From Chryseobacterium gregarium DSM 19109 (GTDB taxonomy: Bacteria; Bacteroidota; Bacteroidia; Flavobacteriales; Weeksellaceae): DNA of 64,000 bases. Shown in pieces: positions 47,617 through 56,890 of the stretch (position 1 is its first letter; every line of letters begins with the position of its first letter). The stretch covers positions 124,001 through 188,000 of the forward strand of contig NZ_AUMU01000009.1 in assembly GCF_000430845.1 (NCBI RefSeq). The letters run 5' to 3'. The notes below the pieces were generated by a model. The model saw only the letters and a program-made list of their open reading frames with translations, did no database searches and was not told the origin of the DNA. The position numbers and the translations under genes were made by a program.

Positions 47617-47635
47617 AATGGGTAAATTCTAAAAA

Positions 47636-48025
47636 TTAAACTCTTCTTCTTTTTGGTGGTCTACATCCATTATGCGGCATAGGAGTCACATCAATGATTT
47701 CGCTAACTTCAATTCCTGAATTGTGAATTGTTCTGATGGCAGATTCTCTACCTGCACCAGGACCTTTCACATACACCTTTACTCTTCTTAATCCAGCTTC
47801 ATGAGCAACATTAGAGCAATTTTCAGCTGCCATCTGAGCAGCAAATGGAGTATTCTTTTTAGAACCTCTGAAACCCATTTTACCGGCAGACGCCCAAGAG
47901 ATAACTTCTCCGCTTTTATTTGTTAAAGAAATGATGATGTTATTGAAAGAAGCCTGAATATGCGCTTCTCCAATAGCTTCAACTTTTACTTTTCTTTTTT
48001 TAACTACTTTAGTTTGTTTTGCCAT
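47636..48025 (-). CDS. rpsK: 30S ribosomal protein S11
   Basis: 129 residues. The motifs [27 protein letters not shown] and the C-terminal [18 protein letters not shown] are standard for S11. The N-terminal lysine-rich stretch is slightly extended, as in other flavobacteria. It forms the 30S platform and contacts mRNA near the exit. Confidence 0.98.
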   Translation of the reverse strand: MAKQTKVVKKRKVKVEAIGEAHIQASFNNIIISLTNKSGEVISWASAGKMGFRGSKKNTPFAAQMAAENCSNVAHEAGLRRVKVYVKGPGAGRESAIRTIHNSGIEVSEIIDVTPMPHNGCRPPKRRRV

Positions 48026-48037
48026 AATTCCTAACGA

Positions 48038-48415
48038 TTATTTACTAGCTTTTTTCTTGTTAGCAACAGTTTTTCTCTTTCCTTTACGGGTTCTCGAGTT
48101 GTTTTTCGTTCTCTGGCCTCTTAAAGGTAGTCCTAGTCTGTGACGTATTCCTCGTTGGCATCCTATGTCCATTAATCGCTTAATGTTCAATTGCACTTCA
48201 GATCTCAATTCTCCTTCCACTTTTACGTTTTCTGAGATATAGGTTCTGATGGCAGCCAATTCATCGTCATTCCATTCGTTGACTTTCTTGTCTTCGCTGA
48301 TACCGGCAGCTTTAAGGATTTCTGAAGATGTACTTCTTCCGACTCCGTAGATGTAAGTTAAACCGATAACACCTCTTTTGTTTTTTGGTAAATCAATACC
48401 TGAAATTCTCGCCAT
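48038..48415 (-). CDS. rpsM: 30S ribosomal protein S13
   Basis: 125 residues. The start [19 protein letters not shown], the GxGxxxxxxI-like [13 protein letters not shown] turn, and the C-terminal [21 protein letters not shown] are typical S13. It contacts the P-site tRNA and the 50S subunit. Preceded by rpmJ with 10 bp between them. Confidence 0.98.
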   Translation of the reverse strand: MARISGIDLPKNKRGVIGLTYIYGVGRSTSSEILKAAGISEDKKVNEWNDDELAAIRTYISENVKVEGELRSEVQLNIKRLMDIGCQRGIRHRLGLPLRGQRTKNNSRTRKGKRKTVANKKKASK

Positions 48416-48424
48416 AATTTAATG

Positions 48425-48541
48425 TTAGCCTTGTCTTTGTTTAAATTTTGGGTTTTTCTTGTTGATTACGAACAGTACACCTTTTCTGCGTACGATCTTG
48501 CAATCAGCACTTCTTTTTTTAATTGATGCTCTTACTTTCAT
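48425..48541 (-). CDS. rpmJ: 50S ribosomal protein L36
   Basis: 38 residues found by reading the gap between infA and rpsM. The sequence [20 protein letters not shown] through [11 protein letters not shown] matches L36. Only one of the four zinc ligands of the C+ form (C14) is kept, so this is the zinc-independent (C-) type. Its place, infA-rpmJ-rpsM, is canonical. Confidence 0.96.
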   Translation of the reverse strand: MKVRASIKKRSADCKIVRRKGVLFVINKKNPKFKQRQG

Positions 48542-48603
48542 TTTGATAGTATTTATTTTTTAACAATAGCCAAACGGAACATACATTCCGTTTGGCATTT
48601 TGT

Positions 48604-48819
48604 TTAATATCTAAACGTAATCCTCCCTTTTGATAAATCATAAGGAGACATTTCTAATTTTACCTTATCTCCGGGTAAAAGTTTAATATAATGCATTCTC
48701 ATTTTACCGGAAATGTGAGCGATAAGCATATGCCCATTTTCCAGCTCTACACGGAACTGAGCGTTCGAAAGTGCTTCCGTTATAACGCCGTCTTGTTCAA
48801 TATGTTTTTGTTTTGCCAT
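48604..48819 (-). CDS. infA: translation initiation factor IF-1
   Basis: 71 residues, exact IF-1 length. The S1/OB-fold motifs [40 protein letters not shown] and [14 protein letters not shown] are complete. It blocks the A site during initiation. It follows secY by 3 bp; no adk or map gene intervenes. Confidence 0.98.
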   Translation of the reverse strand: MAKQKHIEQDGVITEALSNAQFRVELENGHMLIAHISGKMRMHYIKLLPGDKVKLEMSPYDLSKGRITFRY

Positions 48820-48822
48820 AAA

Positions 48823-50202
48823 TTAATATCCAGTCGTTCTTGATAATTTAGACTGCATTAAGCCATCATAATGATGATTCAGCAGATAAGTATTAATCTG
48901 TTGAACAGTATCTAAAATTACTCCAACCATAATCAATAATGATGTCCCCCCGAAAAATAGGGCGAACGCATCTGTCTGAACAAAGCTTCCATGCACAATT
49001 GCCGGAAGGACTGCAAAGATAGATAAAAAAATTGCACCTGGCAAGGTAATTTTTGATAAAATATCATCTAAATAATCAGCTGTTTCTTTTCCTGGTCTTA
49101 CCTTGGGTACCAGGCCTCCGTTTCTCTTCAGATCATCAGCCATTTGGTTCACCGGAATGGTAATTGCAGTATAGAAAAATGAGAAGATAATAATTAACAG
49201 CGCGAACAATACATTGTACTGCCAGCTGAAAACATTTTTGAAACCTGCAAGAAAAGTGTTTGACTCATCTACTTTTGTTAATAGTCCCGGTACGAACATC
49301 AGTGCCTGGGCAAAGATGATCGGCATTACACCGGCAGCATTTACTTTCAATGGAATCCACTGTCTTGCTCCCTGCATAAGATTTCTGTTGACACCTCCTC
49401 TTGCCTGAGCTCTGCTTACATACTGAATCGGTATTTTCCTGACAGCAACGGACAATACCACTGCTAAAAGAACCACCAGCATCCAGAAAATTACTTCAAT
49501 AAGGATCATAATTGACCCCATTCCTCCTTTTCCGTTCTGCACGGCCATTTCCTGTACGAATGCTTCCGGTAACCTTGAAAGGATCCCCACCATAATAAGG
49601 ATGGAGATACCGTTTCCGATACCTTTGTCGGTGATTTTCTCACCTAACCACATTGCAAATACTGAACCGGCAACCAAAATCACAATACTTGGCAGCCAGA
49701 ACATAATAGAATTCGGCTCTACATAATATGCAGACTGGAACTGAGCATACGGTAAAAACAATTGAGTGATAGAGGTTAAATAAGAAGGCGCCTGCACGAG
49801 ACAAACACCGATTGTTAACCATCTTGTAATCTGATTCAATGTATTTCTACCTGACTCTCCATCTTTCTGAAGCTTCTGAAGATAAGGGATAGCCATCCCC
49901 ATCAACTGAACAATAATAGAAGCAGAAATATAAGGCATGATTCCTAACGCCATCACGGAAGCATGGCTGAAAGCCCCTCCCGTAAATGACGAAAGCAAGC
50001 CAAGGAGACCTGCTCCCTGCTTGTTTCCGCCTTGACTTTTATAATGCTCTAAGAGATCTCCCACTTGTGCAAGGTTAATTGCAGGCAATGAGATATAAGA
50101 TGCGAATCTATACACAAGAATAATCCCTAAAGTAAAGATAATTTTATCCCGTAATTCTTTAAGGCTCCAAATATTTTTGAGTGTTTGTATAAATTCTTTC
50201 AT
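48823..50202 (-). CDS. secY: protein translocase subunit SecY
   Basis: 459 residues with ten predicted membrane helices. The start FIQTLKNIWSLKELRDKIIFTLGIIL, the plug/helix-2 region GLLGLLSSFTGGAFSHASVMALGIMPYISASI, and the cytoplasmic loop RRIPIQYVSRAQARGG-like segment (here RKIPIQYVSRAQARGGVNR) identify SecY. It forms the channel of the Sec translocon. It lies between rplO and infA. Confidence 0.98.
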   Translation of the reverse strand: MKEFIQTLKNIWSLKELRDKIIFTLGIILVYRFASYISLPAINLAQVGDLLEHYKSQGGNKQGAGLLGLLSSFTGGAFSHASVMALGIMPYISASIIVQLMGMAIPYLQKLQKDGESGRNTLNQITRWLTIGVCLVQAPSYLTSITQLFLPYAQFQSAYYVEPNSIMFWLPSIVILVAGSVFAMWLGEKITDKGIGNGISILIMVGILSRLPEAFVQEMAVQNGKGGMGSIMILIEVIFWMLVVLLAVVLSVAVRKIPIQYVSRAQARGGVNRNLMQGARQWIPLKVNAAGVMPIIFAQALMFVPGLLTKVDESNTFLAGFKNVFSWQYNVLFALLIIIFSFFYTAITIPVNQMADDLKRNGGLVPKVRPGKETADYLDDILSKITLPGAIFLSIFAVLPAIVHGSFVQTDAFALFFGGTSLLIMVGVILDTVQQINTYLLNHHYDGLMQSKLSRTTGY

Positions 50203-50211
50203 TAGTTATTA

Positions 50212-50661
50212 TTATAAGGTAATTGCTTGTCCACCTGCTTTAGCAATAAGCTCTTCAGCGGATTTAGTGAATTTGTCAGCCGAAATTGAAACCGAAGATT
50301 TCAATTCTCCTCTACCCATAATTTTCACTATTTCGTTCTTAGTAGCCAAACCGTTCTGTACCAAAACTTCTTTTGTAATATCTCCTGTTAAAGATTTAGT
50401 ATCAATTAAGTTCTGAATATCATCCAGGTTGATCGCTCTGTATTCTTTTCTGTTTACGTTTTTGAAACCGAATTTAGGTAATCTTCTCTGTAAAGGCATC
50501 TGACCTCCTTCAAAACCGATCTTCTGAGAGTAACCGGCTCTTGCTTTCTGACCTTTATGTCCTTTTGTAGATGTACCTCCTTTTCCCGTACCCTGTCCTC
50601 TACCAATTCTTTTTGAATTGAATGTAGAACCTGCAGCAGGTTTTATGTTGTTTAAATTCAT
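50212..50661 (-). CDS. rplO: 50S ribosomal protein L15
   Basis: 149 residues from the ATG at 50661 (MNLNNIKPAAGSTFNSKRIG). An upstream in-frame start at 50697 is rejected because it would overlap the end of rpmD and add 12 atypical residues. The Gly-rich segment GRGQGTGKGGTSTKGHKGQ and EGGQMPLQRRLPKFGFKN are typical. L15 is a late 50S assembly protein. Confidence 0.97.
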   Translation of the reverse strand: MNLNNIKPAAGSTFNSKRIGRGQGTGKGGTSTKGHKGQKARAGYSQKIGFEGGQMPLQRRLPKFGFKNVNRKEYRAINLDDIQNLIDTKSLTGDITKEVLVQNGLATKNEIVKIMGRGELKSSVSISADKFTKSAEELIAKAGGQAITL

Positions 50662-50680
50662 TTTAATTTTTGTTTTAAAA

Positions 50681-50857
50681 TTATTTTTGAACTTCAAGTA
50701 AATGACTAACTGCAGCTATCATTCCTAAGATAGAAGGAGTAGCTTCGTGCTCTACAACTTGGTGAAGTTTCTTAAATCCTAATGCTTCAAGCGTTCTCTT
50801 TTGGGTTTTAGTTCTACCAATAGCGCTTTTTACTTGCTTTACTTTAATTGTTGCCAT
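50681..50857 (-). CDS. rpmD: 50S ribosomal protein L30
   Basis: 58 residues, found by reading the gap between rpsE and rplO. ATIKVKQVKSAIGRTKTQKR then LGFKKLHQVVEHEATPSILGMI is standard L30. The start is 10 bp after the rpsE stop; the stop is 19 bp before the rplO ATG. Confidence 0.97.
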   Translation of the reverse strand: MATIKVKQVKSAIGRTKTQKRTLEALGFKKLHQVVEHEATPSILGMIAAVSHLLEVQK

Positions 50858-50867
50858 TGCTTTATTA

Positions 50868-51389
50868 TTAACCGTTAAACACTTTAGTTAGAGAAACTCC
50901 TCTCATTCTTGCAATTTCTTCCGGTCTTCTGATGTCTAACAATGCTTTGAAAGTAGCTTTCACCACATTGTGAGGGTTTGAAGATCCTTTGGATTTTGAA
51001 AGGATATCATGAACACCAGCAGACTCAAGTACCGCTCTTACCGCACCACCGGCGATAAGCCCTGTACCGTGAGAAGCAGGTCTCAGGAAGATATCTGCAC
51101 CACCATATCGGGCAGAAGTCTGGTGAGGAATGGTGTGGTTCATTACAGGAACCTTCACTAAGTTTTTCTTAGCATCTTCTACCGCTTTAGCAATAGCAGA
51201 GGCAACTTCCTTAGATTTTCCTAAACCGAAACCGATAGTTCCCGCTTCATCTCCTACAACAACAATTGCAGAAAATCCGAAAGCTCTACCTCCTTTAGTT
51301 ACTTTTGTTACTCTGTTAACAGCTACGAGACGATCTTTAAGTTCCAATCCTCCCGGTTTTACTCTTTCTATATTATCTAGTCCTAACAT
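50868..51389 (-). CDS. rpsE: 30S ribosomal protein S5
   Basis: 173 residues. The N-terminal dsRBD-like part has [31 protein letters not shown], and the C-terminal part has [30 protein letters not shown]5 supports decoding fidelity and mRNA unwinding. Confidence 0.98.
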   Translation of the reverse strand: MLGLDNIERVKPGGLELKDRLVAVNRVTKVTKGGRAFGFSAIVVVGDEAGTIGFGLGKSKEVASAIAKAVEDAKKNLVKVPVMNHTIPHQTSARYGGADIFLRPASHGTGLIAGGAVRAVLESAGVHDILSKSKGSSNPHNVVKATFKALLDIRRPEEIARMRGVSLTKVFNG

Positions 51390-51408
51390 ATTTTCCGAAA
51401 TTTAATGA

Positions 51409-51762
51409 TTAGAATTTAAGTCCTCCTTCTCTCGCACCGTCAGCAAGAGCCTTAACTCTTCCGTGATATACGAATCCGTTTCTATCAAATACTATATTTT
51501 CGATTCCTGCAGCAATAGCCTTGGCAGCAATCGCTTTACCCACAGCAGCAGAAACATCAGTTTTAGTACCGTTAGCGTCAACTCCTTTCTCTCTGGAAGA
51601 AGCGGAAGCTAAAGTTTTCCCACTGTTATCATCGATTAACTGAGCGTAAATTTCCTTATTACTTTTATATACAGATAATCTTGGCAATTCAGAAGATCCG
51701 GAGATTTTTCCTCTTACTCTTCTTTTTATTCTTATTCTTTTTTCTAATTTACTTAATGCCAT
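51409..51762 (-). CDS. rplR: 50S ribosomal protein L18
   Basis: 117 residues. [37 protein letters not shown] and the C-terminal [27 protein letters not shown] are typical. L18 binds 5S rRNA with L5. Confidence 0.98.
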   Translation of the reverse strand: MALSKLEKRIRIKRRVRGKISGSSELPRLSVYKSNKEIYAQLIDDNSGKTLASASSREKGVDANGTKTDVSAAVGKAIAAKAIAAGIENIVFDRNGFVYHGRVKALADGAREGGLKF

Positions 51763-51777
51763 AATACTTATAATTTA

Positions 51778-52323
51778 TTAAGCAGATTTACCAGCTTTAC
51801 GTCTAACAATTTCCCCAACGAATCTTACACCTTTTCCTTTGTACGGCTCAGGCTTTCTGAATGAACGGATTTTCGCCGCTACCATTCCAAGAAGTTGCTT
51901 GTCATAAGACGTTAAAGTAATAATTGGATTTTTACCTTTTTCAGTCAATGTATCTACTTTCACTTCCGCAGGAAGCTCCAATACAATACCGTGAGAGAAT
52001 CCTAAAGCCAACTCAAGTTTCTGACCTGTGTGTGATGCTCTGTATCCTACCCCTACTAATTCCAGTTTCTTTTCGAAACCTTCATTTACACCAACGATCA
52101 TGTTGGCAATTAACGCTCTGTATAAACCGTGAAGCGCTTTGTGTTGTTTAGACTCGGATGGTCTGCTTACTGTAAGTATACCATCATTCTGTTCTAAAGT
52201 AATTCCTGCTGTAAGCTCCTGAGAAAGTTCTCCTTTTGGACCTTTGGCCGTTACCACACCGTTGTTTTCAGTGATTGTAACTCCTGCTGGAATTGTTATA
52301 ATTGCTTTACCAATTCTTGACAT
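51778..52323 (-). CDS. rplF: 50S ribosomal protein L6
   Basis: 181 residues. The start SRIGKAIITIPAGVTITENNG, the GYRASHTGQKLELALGFSH motif and the C-terminal EPYKGKGVRFVGEIVRRKAGKSA are complete. L6 sits near the sarcin-ricin loop and the factor-binding centre. Confidence 0.98.
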   Translation of the reverse strand: MSRIGKAIITIPAGVTITENNGVVTAKGPKGELSQELTAGITLEQNDGILTVSRPSESKQHKALHGLYRALIANMIVGVNEGFEKKLELVGVGYRASHTGQKLELALGFSHGIVLELPAEVKVDTLTEKGKNPIITLTSYDKQLLGMVAAKIRSFRKPEPYKGKGVRFVGEIVRRKAGKSA

Positions 52324-52340
52324 TTTCCTGTGATTAAAAA

Positions 52341-52739
52341 TTAATAAACATAGCAGATTACTTCACCGCCTACTTTCTCTTCTCTAGCTTTCTTGTCAGT
52401 CATTACTCCTTTAGAAGTAGAGATGATAGAAATACCCAAACCATTCAGTACTCTTGGAAGTTCCGTAGAACCTTTGTACTGTCTCAAACCTGGTCTAGAA
52501 GCTCTCTGAATAGACTTAATAGCCGGTTTGTTGGTTTGCTTGTCGTACTTTAAAGCGATTTTGATTGTTCCCTGAACAGCGCTATCTTCAAACTTAAAGT
52601 TTAAGATATACCCCTGATCAAATAAAATCTTAGTAATCTCCTTTTTGATTTTCGATGCAGGAATTTCCACCACTTTGTGGCCTGCGCTTTGTGCGTTCCT
52701 TACTCTTGTTAGGAAATCTGAAATTGGATCTGTTACCAT
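52341..52739 (-). CDS. rpsH: 30S ribosomal protein S8
   Basis: 132 residues. TDPISDFLTRVRNAQSAGHKVVEIPASKIK at the start, and the C-terminal LNGLGISIISTSKGVMTDKKAREEKVGGEVICYVY, are standard. In E. coli S8 represses the spc operon; whether that operates here is unknown, but the 148-bp leader before this gene contains a hairpin. Confidence 0.98.
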   Translation of the reverse strand: MVTDPISDFLTRVRNAQSAGHKVVEIPASKIKKEITKILFDQGYILNFKFEDSAVQGTIKIALKYDKQTNKPAIKSIQRASRPGLRQYKGSTELPRVLNGLGISIISTSKGVMTDKKAREEKVGGEVICYVY

Positions 52740-52797
52740 TTTTCTTTTATAAATTATTGGTTAAAGAACAATCAGTATTGCGAGGACTTGAAGAATA

Positions 52798-52833
52798 AAA
52801 TATCAGACTTCAGAAAACTTCGGTCTGATATTT
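52798..52833 (-). promoter_or_regulatory. intercistronic hairpin between rpsN and rpsH
   Basis: Stem AAATATCAGAC/GTCTGATATTT (11 bp) with a 14-base loop and a following TTATT tract on the transcript strand, inside an otherwise tightly packed operon. The rpsN-rpsH gap is 148 bp, far larger than its neighbours. It could be an attenuator, RNA-processing site or protein-binding site. Confidence 0.6.
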
Positions 52834-52887
52834 CGTATCTCTAGTATCCAGACAACTTAATTGTCCCGATTTTTTATTGGGTAATAA

Positions 52888-53157
52888 TTACCAGCTGGCT
52901 TTCTTAACTCCCGGGATAAGACCGTTGTTTGCCATTTCTCTGAAAGTTACTCTGGAAATTCCGAACGTTCTCATGTATCCTCTTGGTCTTCCTGTTAATT
53001 TACATCTGTTGTGTAATCTTACAGGAGAAGCATTTTTTGGTAATTTCTGAAGTCCTTCATAATCACCTGCCTCTTTAAGAGCTTTTCTTTTGTCAGCGTA
53101 TTTAGCAACTAGTGCTTCTCTCTTGCGCTCACGCGCTTTCATTGATTCTTTAGCCAT
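52888..53157 (-). CDS. rpsN: 30S ribosomal protein S14 (zinc-independent type)
   Basis: 89 residues. It has [24 protein letters not shown] and the C-terminal [39 protein letters not shown]. The CxxC zinc pairs are absent, so it is the longer C- form. It abuts rplE (3-bp gap). Confidence 0.97.
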   Translation of the reverse strand: MAKESMKARERKREALVAKYADKRKALKEAGDYEGLQKLPKNASPVRLHNRCKLTGRPRGYMRTFGISRVTFREMANNGLIPGVKKASW

Positions 53158-53160
53158 CTC

Positions 53161-53712
53161 TTAATTCTTTTTGAATGGTAAACCGAAGTGAGTTAATAAT
53201 GCTTTCGCTTCTTTATCTGTTTTAGCAGTAGTTACGAAAGTGATGTCCATCCCTTGGATTTTTTTCACTTTGTCGATAACGATCTCAGGGAAAATGATCT
53301 GCTCAGTAATTCCTAAGTTATAGTTACCTCTACCGTCGAAACCGTCAGCCTTGATTCCAGAGAAATCTCTGATTCGCGGCAATGCAGAAGAAGTTAAACG
53401 GTCTAAGAACTCATACATTTTGTGTGCTCTTAAAGTAACTTTAGCTCCTACCGGCATTCCTTTTCTCAATTTGAAGGCAGCTTCATCTTTCTTAGATATG
53501 GTACCAACAGCCTTTTGGCCGGTGATATTGGTAAGCTCTTCTACAGCATAATCAATGATTTTTTTGTCTGCAGTGGCATCACCTAATCCTTGGGAAAGGA
53601 TGATTTTTTCCAATTTAGGTACTTGCATTACTGACTTGTACCCAAATTCTTCCATCATTGCAGGAACAATTGTTTCTTTATATGCTTTCTTGGGTCTTGC
53701 TATATATTCCAT
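53161..53712 (-). CDS. rplE: 50S ribosomal protein L5
   Basis: 183 residues. Motifs [47 protein letters not shown] and the C-terminal [27 protein letters not shown] are typical. L5 binds 5S rRNA and the P-site tRNA. Confidence 0.98.
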   Translation of the reverse strand: MEYIARPKKAYKETIVPAMMEEFGYKSVMQVPKLEKIILSQGLGDATADKKIIDYAVEELTNITGQKAVGTISKKDEAAFKLRKGMPVGAKVTLRAHKMYEFLDRLTSSALPRIRDFSGIKADGFDGRGNYNLGITEQIIFPEIVIDKVKKIQGMDITFVTTAKTDKEAKALLTHFGLPFKKN

Positions 53713-53725
53713 GTGTTATTTAAAA

Positions 53726-54052
53726 TTATAAAGTTTCACCCGTTTTTCTATCGATTCTTACTTTCTTATCTCCTTCAGTCTTGTAACCTACTTTGATCGC
53801 TTTTCCGTCTTTACCAACTAAAGCTACGTTTGAGATATTAATAGAAGCTTCTTTTTCAGTAATTCCTCCTTGAGGGTTTGAAGCGGAAGGCTTAACGTGT
53901 TTTTTAACGATGTTAAGTCCTGCTACAATAACTCTCGGGTCTTTTCCTTCTTTTTTAATCACTTCAATAACTTCACCCGTTTTACCTTTGATATCTTTTT
54001 TACCAGTGGTAATGATTACGTTATCTCCTCTTTTTATTTTTAACTTTGACAT
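53726..54052 (-). CDS. rplX: 50S ribosomal protein L24
   Basis: 108 residues. The KOW motif is KIKRGDNVIITTGKKDIKGKTGEV; NIVKKHVKPSASNPQGGITEKEASI and the end RIDRKTGETL follow. L24 initiates 50S assembly. Confidence 0.98.
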   Translation of the reverse strand: MSKLKIKRGDNVIITTGKKDIKGKTGEVIEVIKKEGKDPRVIVAGLNIVKKHVKPSASNPQGGITEKEASINISNVALVGKDGKAIKVGYKTEGDKKVRIDRKTGETL

Positions 54053-54071
54053 TTTTTTAAAATTTTAAATA

Positions 54072-54440
54072 TTAAAGTACTTCAGGAGCTAATGAAATGA
54101 TTTTCATATATTCTTTGTCTCTCAACTCACGGGCAACCGGTCCGAAAACACGGGTTCCTCTCATTTCTCCTGCTGCGTTTAGCAATACACAAGCGTTGTC
54201 TTCAAATTTGATGTATGAACCATCTTTTCTTCTTACCGCTTTTTTAGTTCTTACTACGACAGCTTTAGATACCTGACCTTTCTTTGCATTTCCTGATGGT
54301 GTGGAATCTTTGATAGTAACAACGATCTTATCACCAACTGAAGCATATCTTCTTCTGGTTCCTCCCAGAACTCTGATAACCAATACTTCTTTAGCACCTG
54401 TGTTATCAGCAACTTTTAATCTTGATTCTGTTTGTAACAT
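54072..54440 (-). CDS. rplN: 50S ribosomal protein L14
   Basis: 122 residues, the invariant length. [27 protein letters not shown] and the C-terminal [28 protein letters not shown] are complete. It forms an intersubunit bridge. Confidence 0.99.
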   Translation of the reverse strand: MLQTESRLKVADNTGAKEVLVIRVLGGTRRRYASVGDKIVVTIKDSTPSGNAKKGQVSKAVVVRTKKAVRRKDGSYIKFEDNACVLLNAAGEMRGTRVFGPVARELRDKEYMKIISLAPEVL

Positions 54441-54442
54441 TA

Positions 54443-54697
54443 TTACTTAGCTTTTTCAATGATTCTTACTAATCTCCATCTCTTGCTCTTGCTCATAGGT
54501 CTAGTTTCCTGGATCAGAACTGTATCACCTTCTGTGCATTCGTTGTTCTCGTCGTGTGCAGTATATTTTTTCGTCTTCAAAACGAATTTACCGTACATCG
54601 GGTGCTTTACTCTCGTAGTCTCACTAACAACAATAGTCTTTTCCATTTTATTGCTGGAAACCACTCCGATTCTTTCTTTTCTTAAATTTCTATCCAT
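54443..54697 (-). CDS. rpsQ: 30S ribosomal protein S17
   Basis: 84 residues. [36 protein letters not shown] and [27 protein letters not shown] are standard OB-fold S17 segments. The gap to rplN is 2 bp. Confidence 0.98.
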   Translation of the reverse strand: MDRNLRKERIGVVSSNKMEKTIVVSETTRVKHPMYGKFVLKTKKYTAHDENNECTEGDTVLIQETRPMSKSKRWRLVRIIEKAK

Positions 54698-54709
54698 TGT
54701 AAAATGAAA

Positions 54710-54895
54710 TTATTGTTTGTTAGTTAACTCAGTATTTAGTCTAGCGATTGTTCTTCTCAAATCTTTGATTTGGATCGGGTTTTCAACTGGACTGATAGCA
54801 TGAGCCAATTTCAATTTAGAATATTGAGCTTTTGCTTCAGTTAGCTGAGCTTGAATATCACCCGCGCTTAAATTTTTAATATCAGCTTTTTTCAT
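54710..54895 (-). CDS. rpmC: 50S ribosomal protein L29
   Basis: 61 residues from the ATG at 54895 (MKKADIKNLSAGDIQAQ); a TTG at 54904 is rejected. LRRTIARLNTELTNK is the usual C-terminal helix. L29 lies at the peptide exit tunnel and binds trigger factor with L23. Confidence 0.97.
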   Translation of the reverse strand: MKKADIKNLSAGDIQAQLTEAKAQYSKLKLAHAISPVENPIQIKDLRRTIARLNTELTNKQ

Positions 54896-54907
54896 TGTAT
54901 ACAAAGA

Positions 54908-55333
54908 TTAAAGGGGTTTAACAAAATCGTTAGCAACGATGAATCTGGTAACTACCGGTAATTTCTGTGCAGCAAGCCTAAGTGCTTCCTTTGCGATTTC
55001 GTAAGGTACTCCTCCGATTTCGAACATAATTTTACCAGGCTTAACTACAGCTACCCAATATTCCACAGCACCTTTACCTTTACCCATCCTTACTTCGGCG
55101 GGTTTTTTAGTAATCGGTTTATCCGGGAATATTTTGATCCATAACTGGCCTTCTCTCTTCATATATCTTGTCGCAGCAATACGCGCAGCTTCAATTTGTC
55201 TGGCAGTGATCCAAGCACCTTCTGTCGCCTTGATCCCGAAAGTTCCATAAGCAAGTTGATTACCTCTCTGGGCAATCCCCTTCATCTTCATCTTATGAAC
55301 TCTACGGAATTTGGTTCTTTTTGGTTGTAACAT
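54908..55333 (-). CDS. rplP: 50S ribosomal protein L16
   Basis: 141 residues. [64 protein letters not shown] and the end are complete. A 7-bp tandem repeat sits 10 bp upstream of its start codon. Confidence 0.98.
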   Translation of the reverse strand: MLQPKRTKFRRVHKMKMKGIAQRGNQLAYGTFGIKATEGAWITARQIEAARIAATRYMKREGQLWIKIFPDKPITKKPAEVRMGKGKGAVEYWVAVVKPGKIMFEIGGVPYEIAKEALRLAAQKLPVVTRFIVANDFVKPL

Positions 55334-55343
55334 AATTTCTAAA

Positions 55344-55375
55344 TTTTAGATTTTAGATTTTAGATTTTAGATTTT
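55344..55375. repeat. 7-bp tandem repeat in the rpsC-rplP spacer
   Basis: Four exact copies of TTTTAGA (55344-55371) plus a partial fifth, within the 97-bp spacer and directly upstream of the rplP ATG. Copy number could vary by slippage and change the rplP translation-initiation region. Confidence 0.85.
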
Positions 55376-55430
55376 TCTTATTTTAAAAAAGTAACGGTAA
55401 TTTAAAATTCAAAATTTCTATCTAAAATTT

Positions 55431-56201
55431 TTAATTATTATTGTTATTATTGTTATTGTTTTTTCTAGGTCCTCTGTTATCCCTTCTGTCGCCTCCTCCT
55501 CTGTTATCTCTTCTGTCTCTGTCTCCTGAAGGGCCACCTTTTTTCTGTTGTCCCACTAGAGGAGAAAGTTCTCTTTTACCGTAAACTTCACCTTTCATGA
55601 TCCAAACTTTAACACCTAGCTTTCCGTACTGAGTCAATGCCTCACCAATGTGATAATCGATATCAGCTCTGAAAGTTGACAAAGGAATTCTTCCGTCTTT
55701 GAAAGATTCACTTCTTGCCATTTCAGCACCGTTCAATCTACCGGAGATCTGAACTTTGATACCTTCTGCACCCATTCTCATTGTACCGGCGATCGCCATC
55801 TTAACAGCTCTTCTGTAAGAGATTCTGTTTTCGATCTGCTTAGCGATGCTGTCAGCTACCAATACTGCGTCAAGCTCAGGTCTTTTGATTTCGAAAATGT
55901 TGATTTGAATATCCTTCTTTGTAAGTTTCTTCAATTCTTCTTTCAATTTATCAACTTCCTGACCTCCTTTACCGATGATTAATCCCGGTCTAGCAGTAGT
56001 GATTGTAACTGTAACTAATTTTAATGTTCTTTCAATATAAATTCTTGAAATTCCACCTTTAGATAATCTAGCCTCAAGGTATCTTCTGATTTTGTAGTCT
56101 TCAGCGATTCTGTCTCCATAATCGTTTCCACCGAACCAGTTAGAATCCCATCCTCTGATGATACCTAATCTATTACCAATTGGATTTGTCTTCTGTCCCA
56201 T
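55431..56201 (-). CDS. rpsC: 30S ribosomal protein S3 with Arg/Asp/Gly and poly-Asn tail
   Basis: 256 residues. The core is standard ([26 protein letters not shown] domain [18 protein letters not shown], and [26 protein letters not shown]), ending near residue 212. A tail of ~40 residues rich in Asp-Arg-Arg, Gly and Pro follows and ends with nine consecutive Asn encoded by AAT/AAC runs. S3 forms the mRNA entry and helicase site; the tail is likely disordered. Confidence 0.97.
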   Translation of the reverse strand: MGQKTNPIGNRLGIIRGWDSNWFGGNDYGDRIAEDYKIRRYLEARLSKGGISRIYIERTLKLVTVTITTARPGLIIGKGGQEVDKLKEELKKLTKKDIQINIFEIKRPELDAVLVADSIAKQIENRISYRRAVKMAIAGTMRMGAEGIKVQISGRLNGAEMARSESFKDGRIPLSTFRADIDYHIGEALTQYGKLGVKVWIMKGEVYGKRELSPLVGQQKKGGPSGDRDRRDNRGGGDRRDNRGPRKNNNNNNNNN

Positions 56202-56208
56202 ACCTTGA

Positions 56209-56607
56209 TTAATTTTCTTTTGTACCTAAGATTAACGTAATGTGGTTTGATCTTTTTCTGATTCTGTACCCTCTACCTTGTGGAGCCGGTCTCAGTCTCT
56301 TCAATTGTCTTGCACTGTCTACAAAAATTTCTTTAACGATAAGGTTTGCCTCTTCAATATCAGCACCTTCGTTTTTTGCCTGCCAATTGGCCATGGCTGA
56401 AAGTAAGACTTTCTCTAACTTGTTAGAGGCATCTTTCTTAGAATATTTTAGAATATATAAAGCTTTGTCTACTTCTACTCCTCTGATGATATCAGCTACC
56501 AATCTCATTTTTCTCGGAGAAGACGGGCAATCATTATGTAATGCTTTTACTACATCCTGATTTGTTAATTTACGTGCTAATGCACTTTCTCTTTTTCTTG
56601 ATCCCAT
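56209..56607 (-). CDS. rplV: 50S ribosomal protein L22
   Basis: 132 residues. [46 protein letters not shown] and the C-terminal [18 protein letters not shown] hairpin that lines the exit tunnel are present. The first ~20 residues are more basic and longer than in E. coli, as in related genera. Confidence 0.98.
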   Translation of the reverse strand: MGSRKRESALARKLTNQDVVKALHNDCPSSPRKMRLVADIIRGVEVDKALYILKYSKKDASNKLEKVLLSAMANWQAKNEGADIEEANLIVKEIFVDSARQLKRLRPAPQGRGYRIRKRSNHITLILGTKEN

Positions 56608-56609
56608 GA

Positions 56610-56888
56610 TTATCTGCTACCTTTATTTTTGTTACCACCATGACCTCTGAAAGATCGTGTTGGAGAAAATTCTCCTAACTTGTGACCTACCATGTTTTCT
56701 GTAACGTAAACCGGGATAAAAGATTTCCCGTTGTGTACAGCAATAGTTTGTCCTACGAAGTCCGGAGAGATCATAGACGCTCTAGACCAAGTTTTGATAA
56801 CTGTCTTCTTACCAGACTCTATATTTGCCTGAACCTTCTTATCTAAAGTATATGCGATGAATGGTCCTTTTTTAAGTGATCTTGCCAT
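56610..56888 (-). CDS. rpsS: 30S ribosomal protein S19
   Basis: 92 residues. [65 protein letters not shown] core and a basic tail are standard. It pairs with S13 at the head of 30S. Gaps to neighbours are 2 bp. Confidence 0.98.
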   Translation of the reverse strand: MARSLKKGPFIAYTLDKKVQANIESGKKTVIKTWSRASMISPDFVGQTIAVHNGKSFIPVYVTENMVGHKLGEFSPTRSFRGHGGNKNKGSR

Positions 56889-56890
56889 AA

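Noticed and set aside
52870..52895. GGGTAATAATTACC-type symmetry near the rpsN stop resembling the two-component operator
   Set aside because: Half-sites are in a different spacing and order, overlap a stop codon and have no promoter elements.
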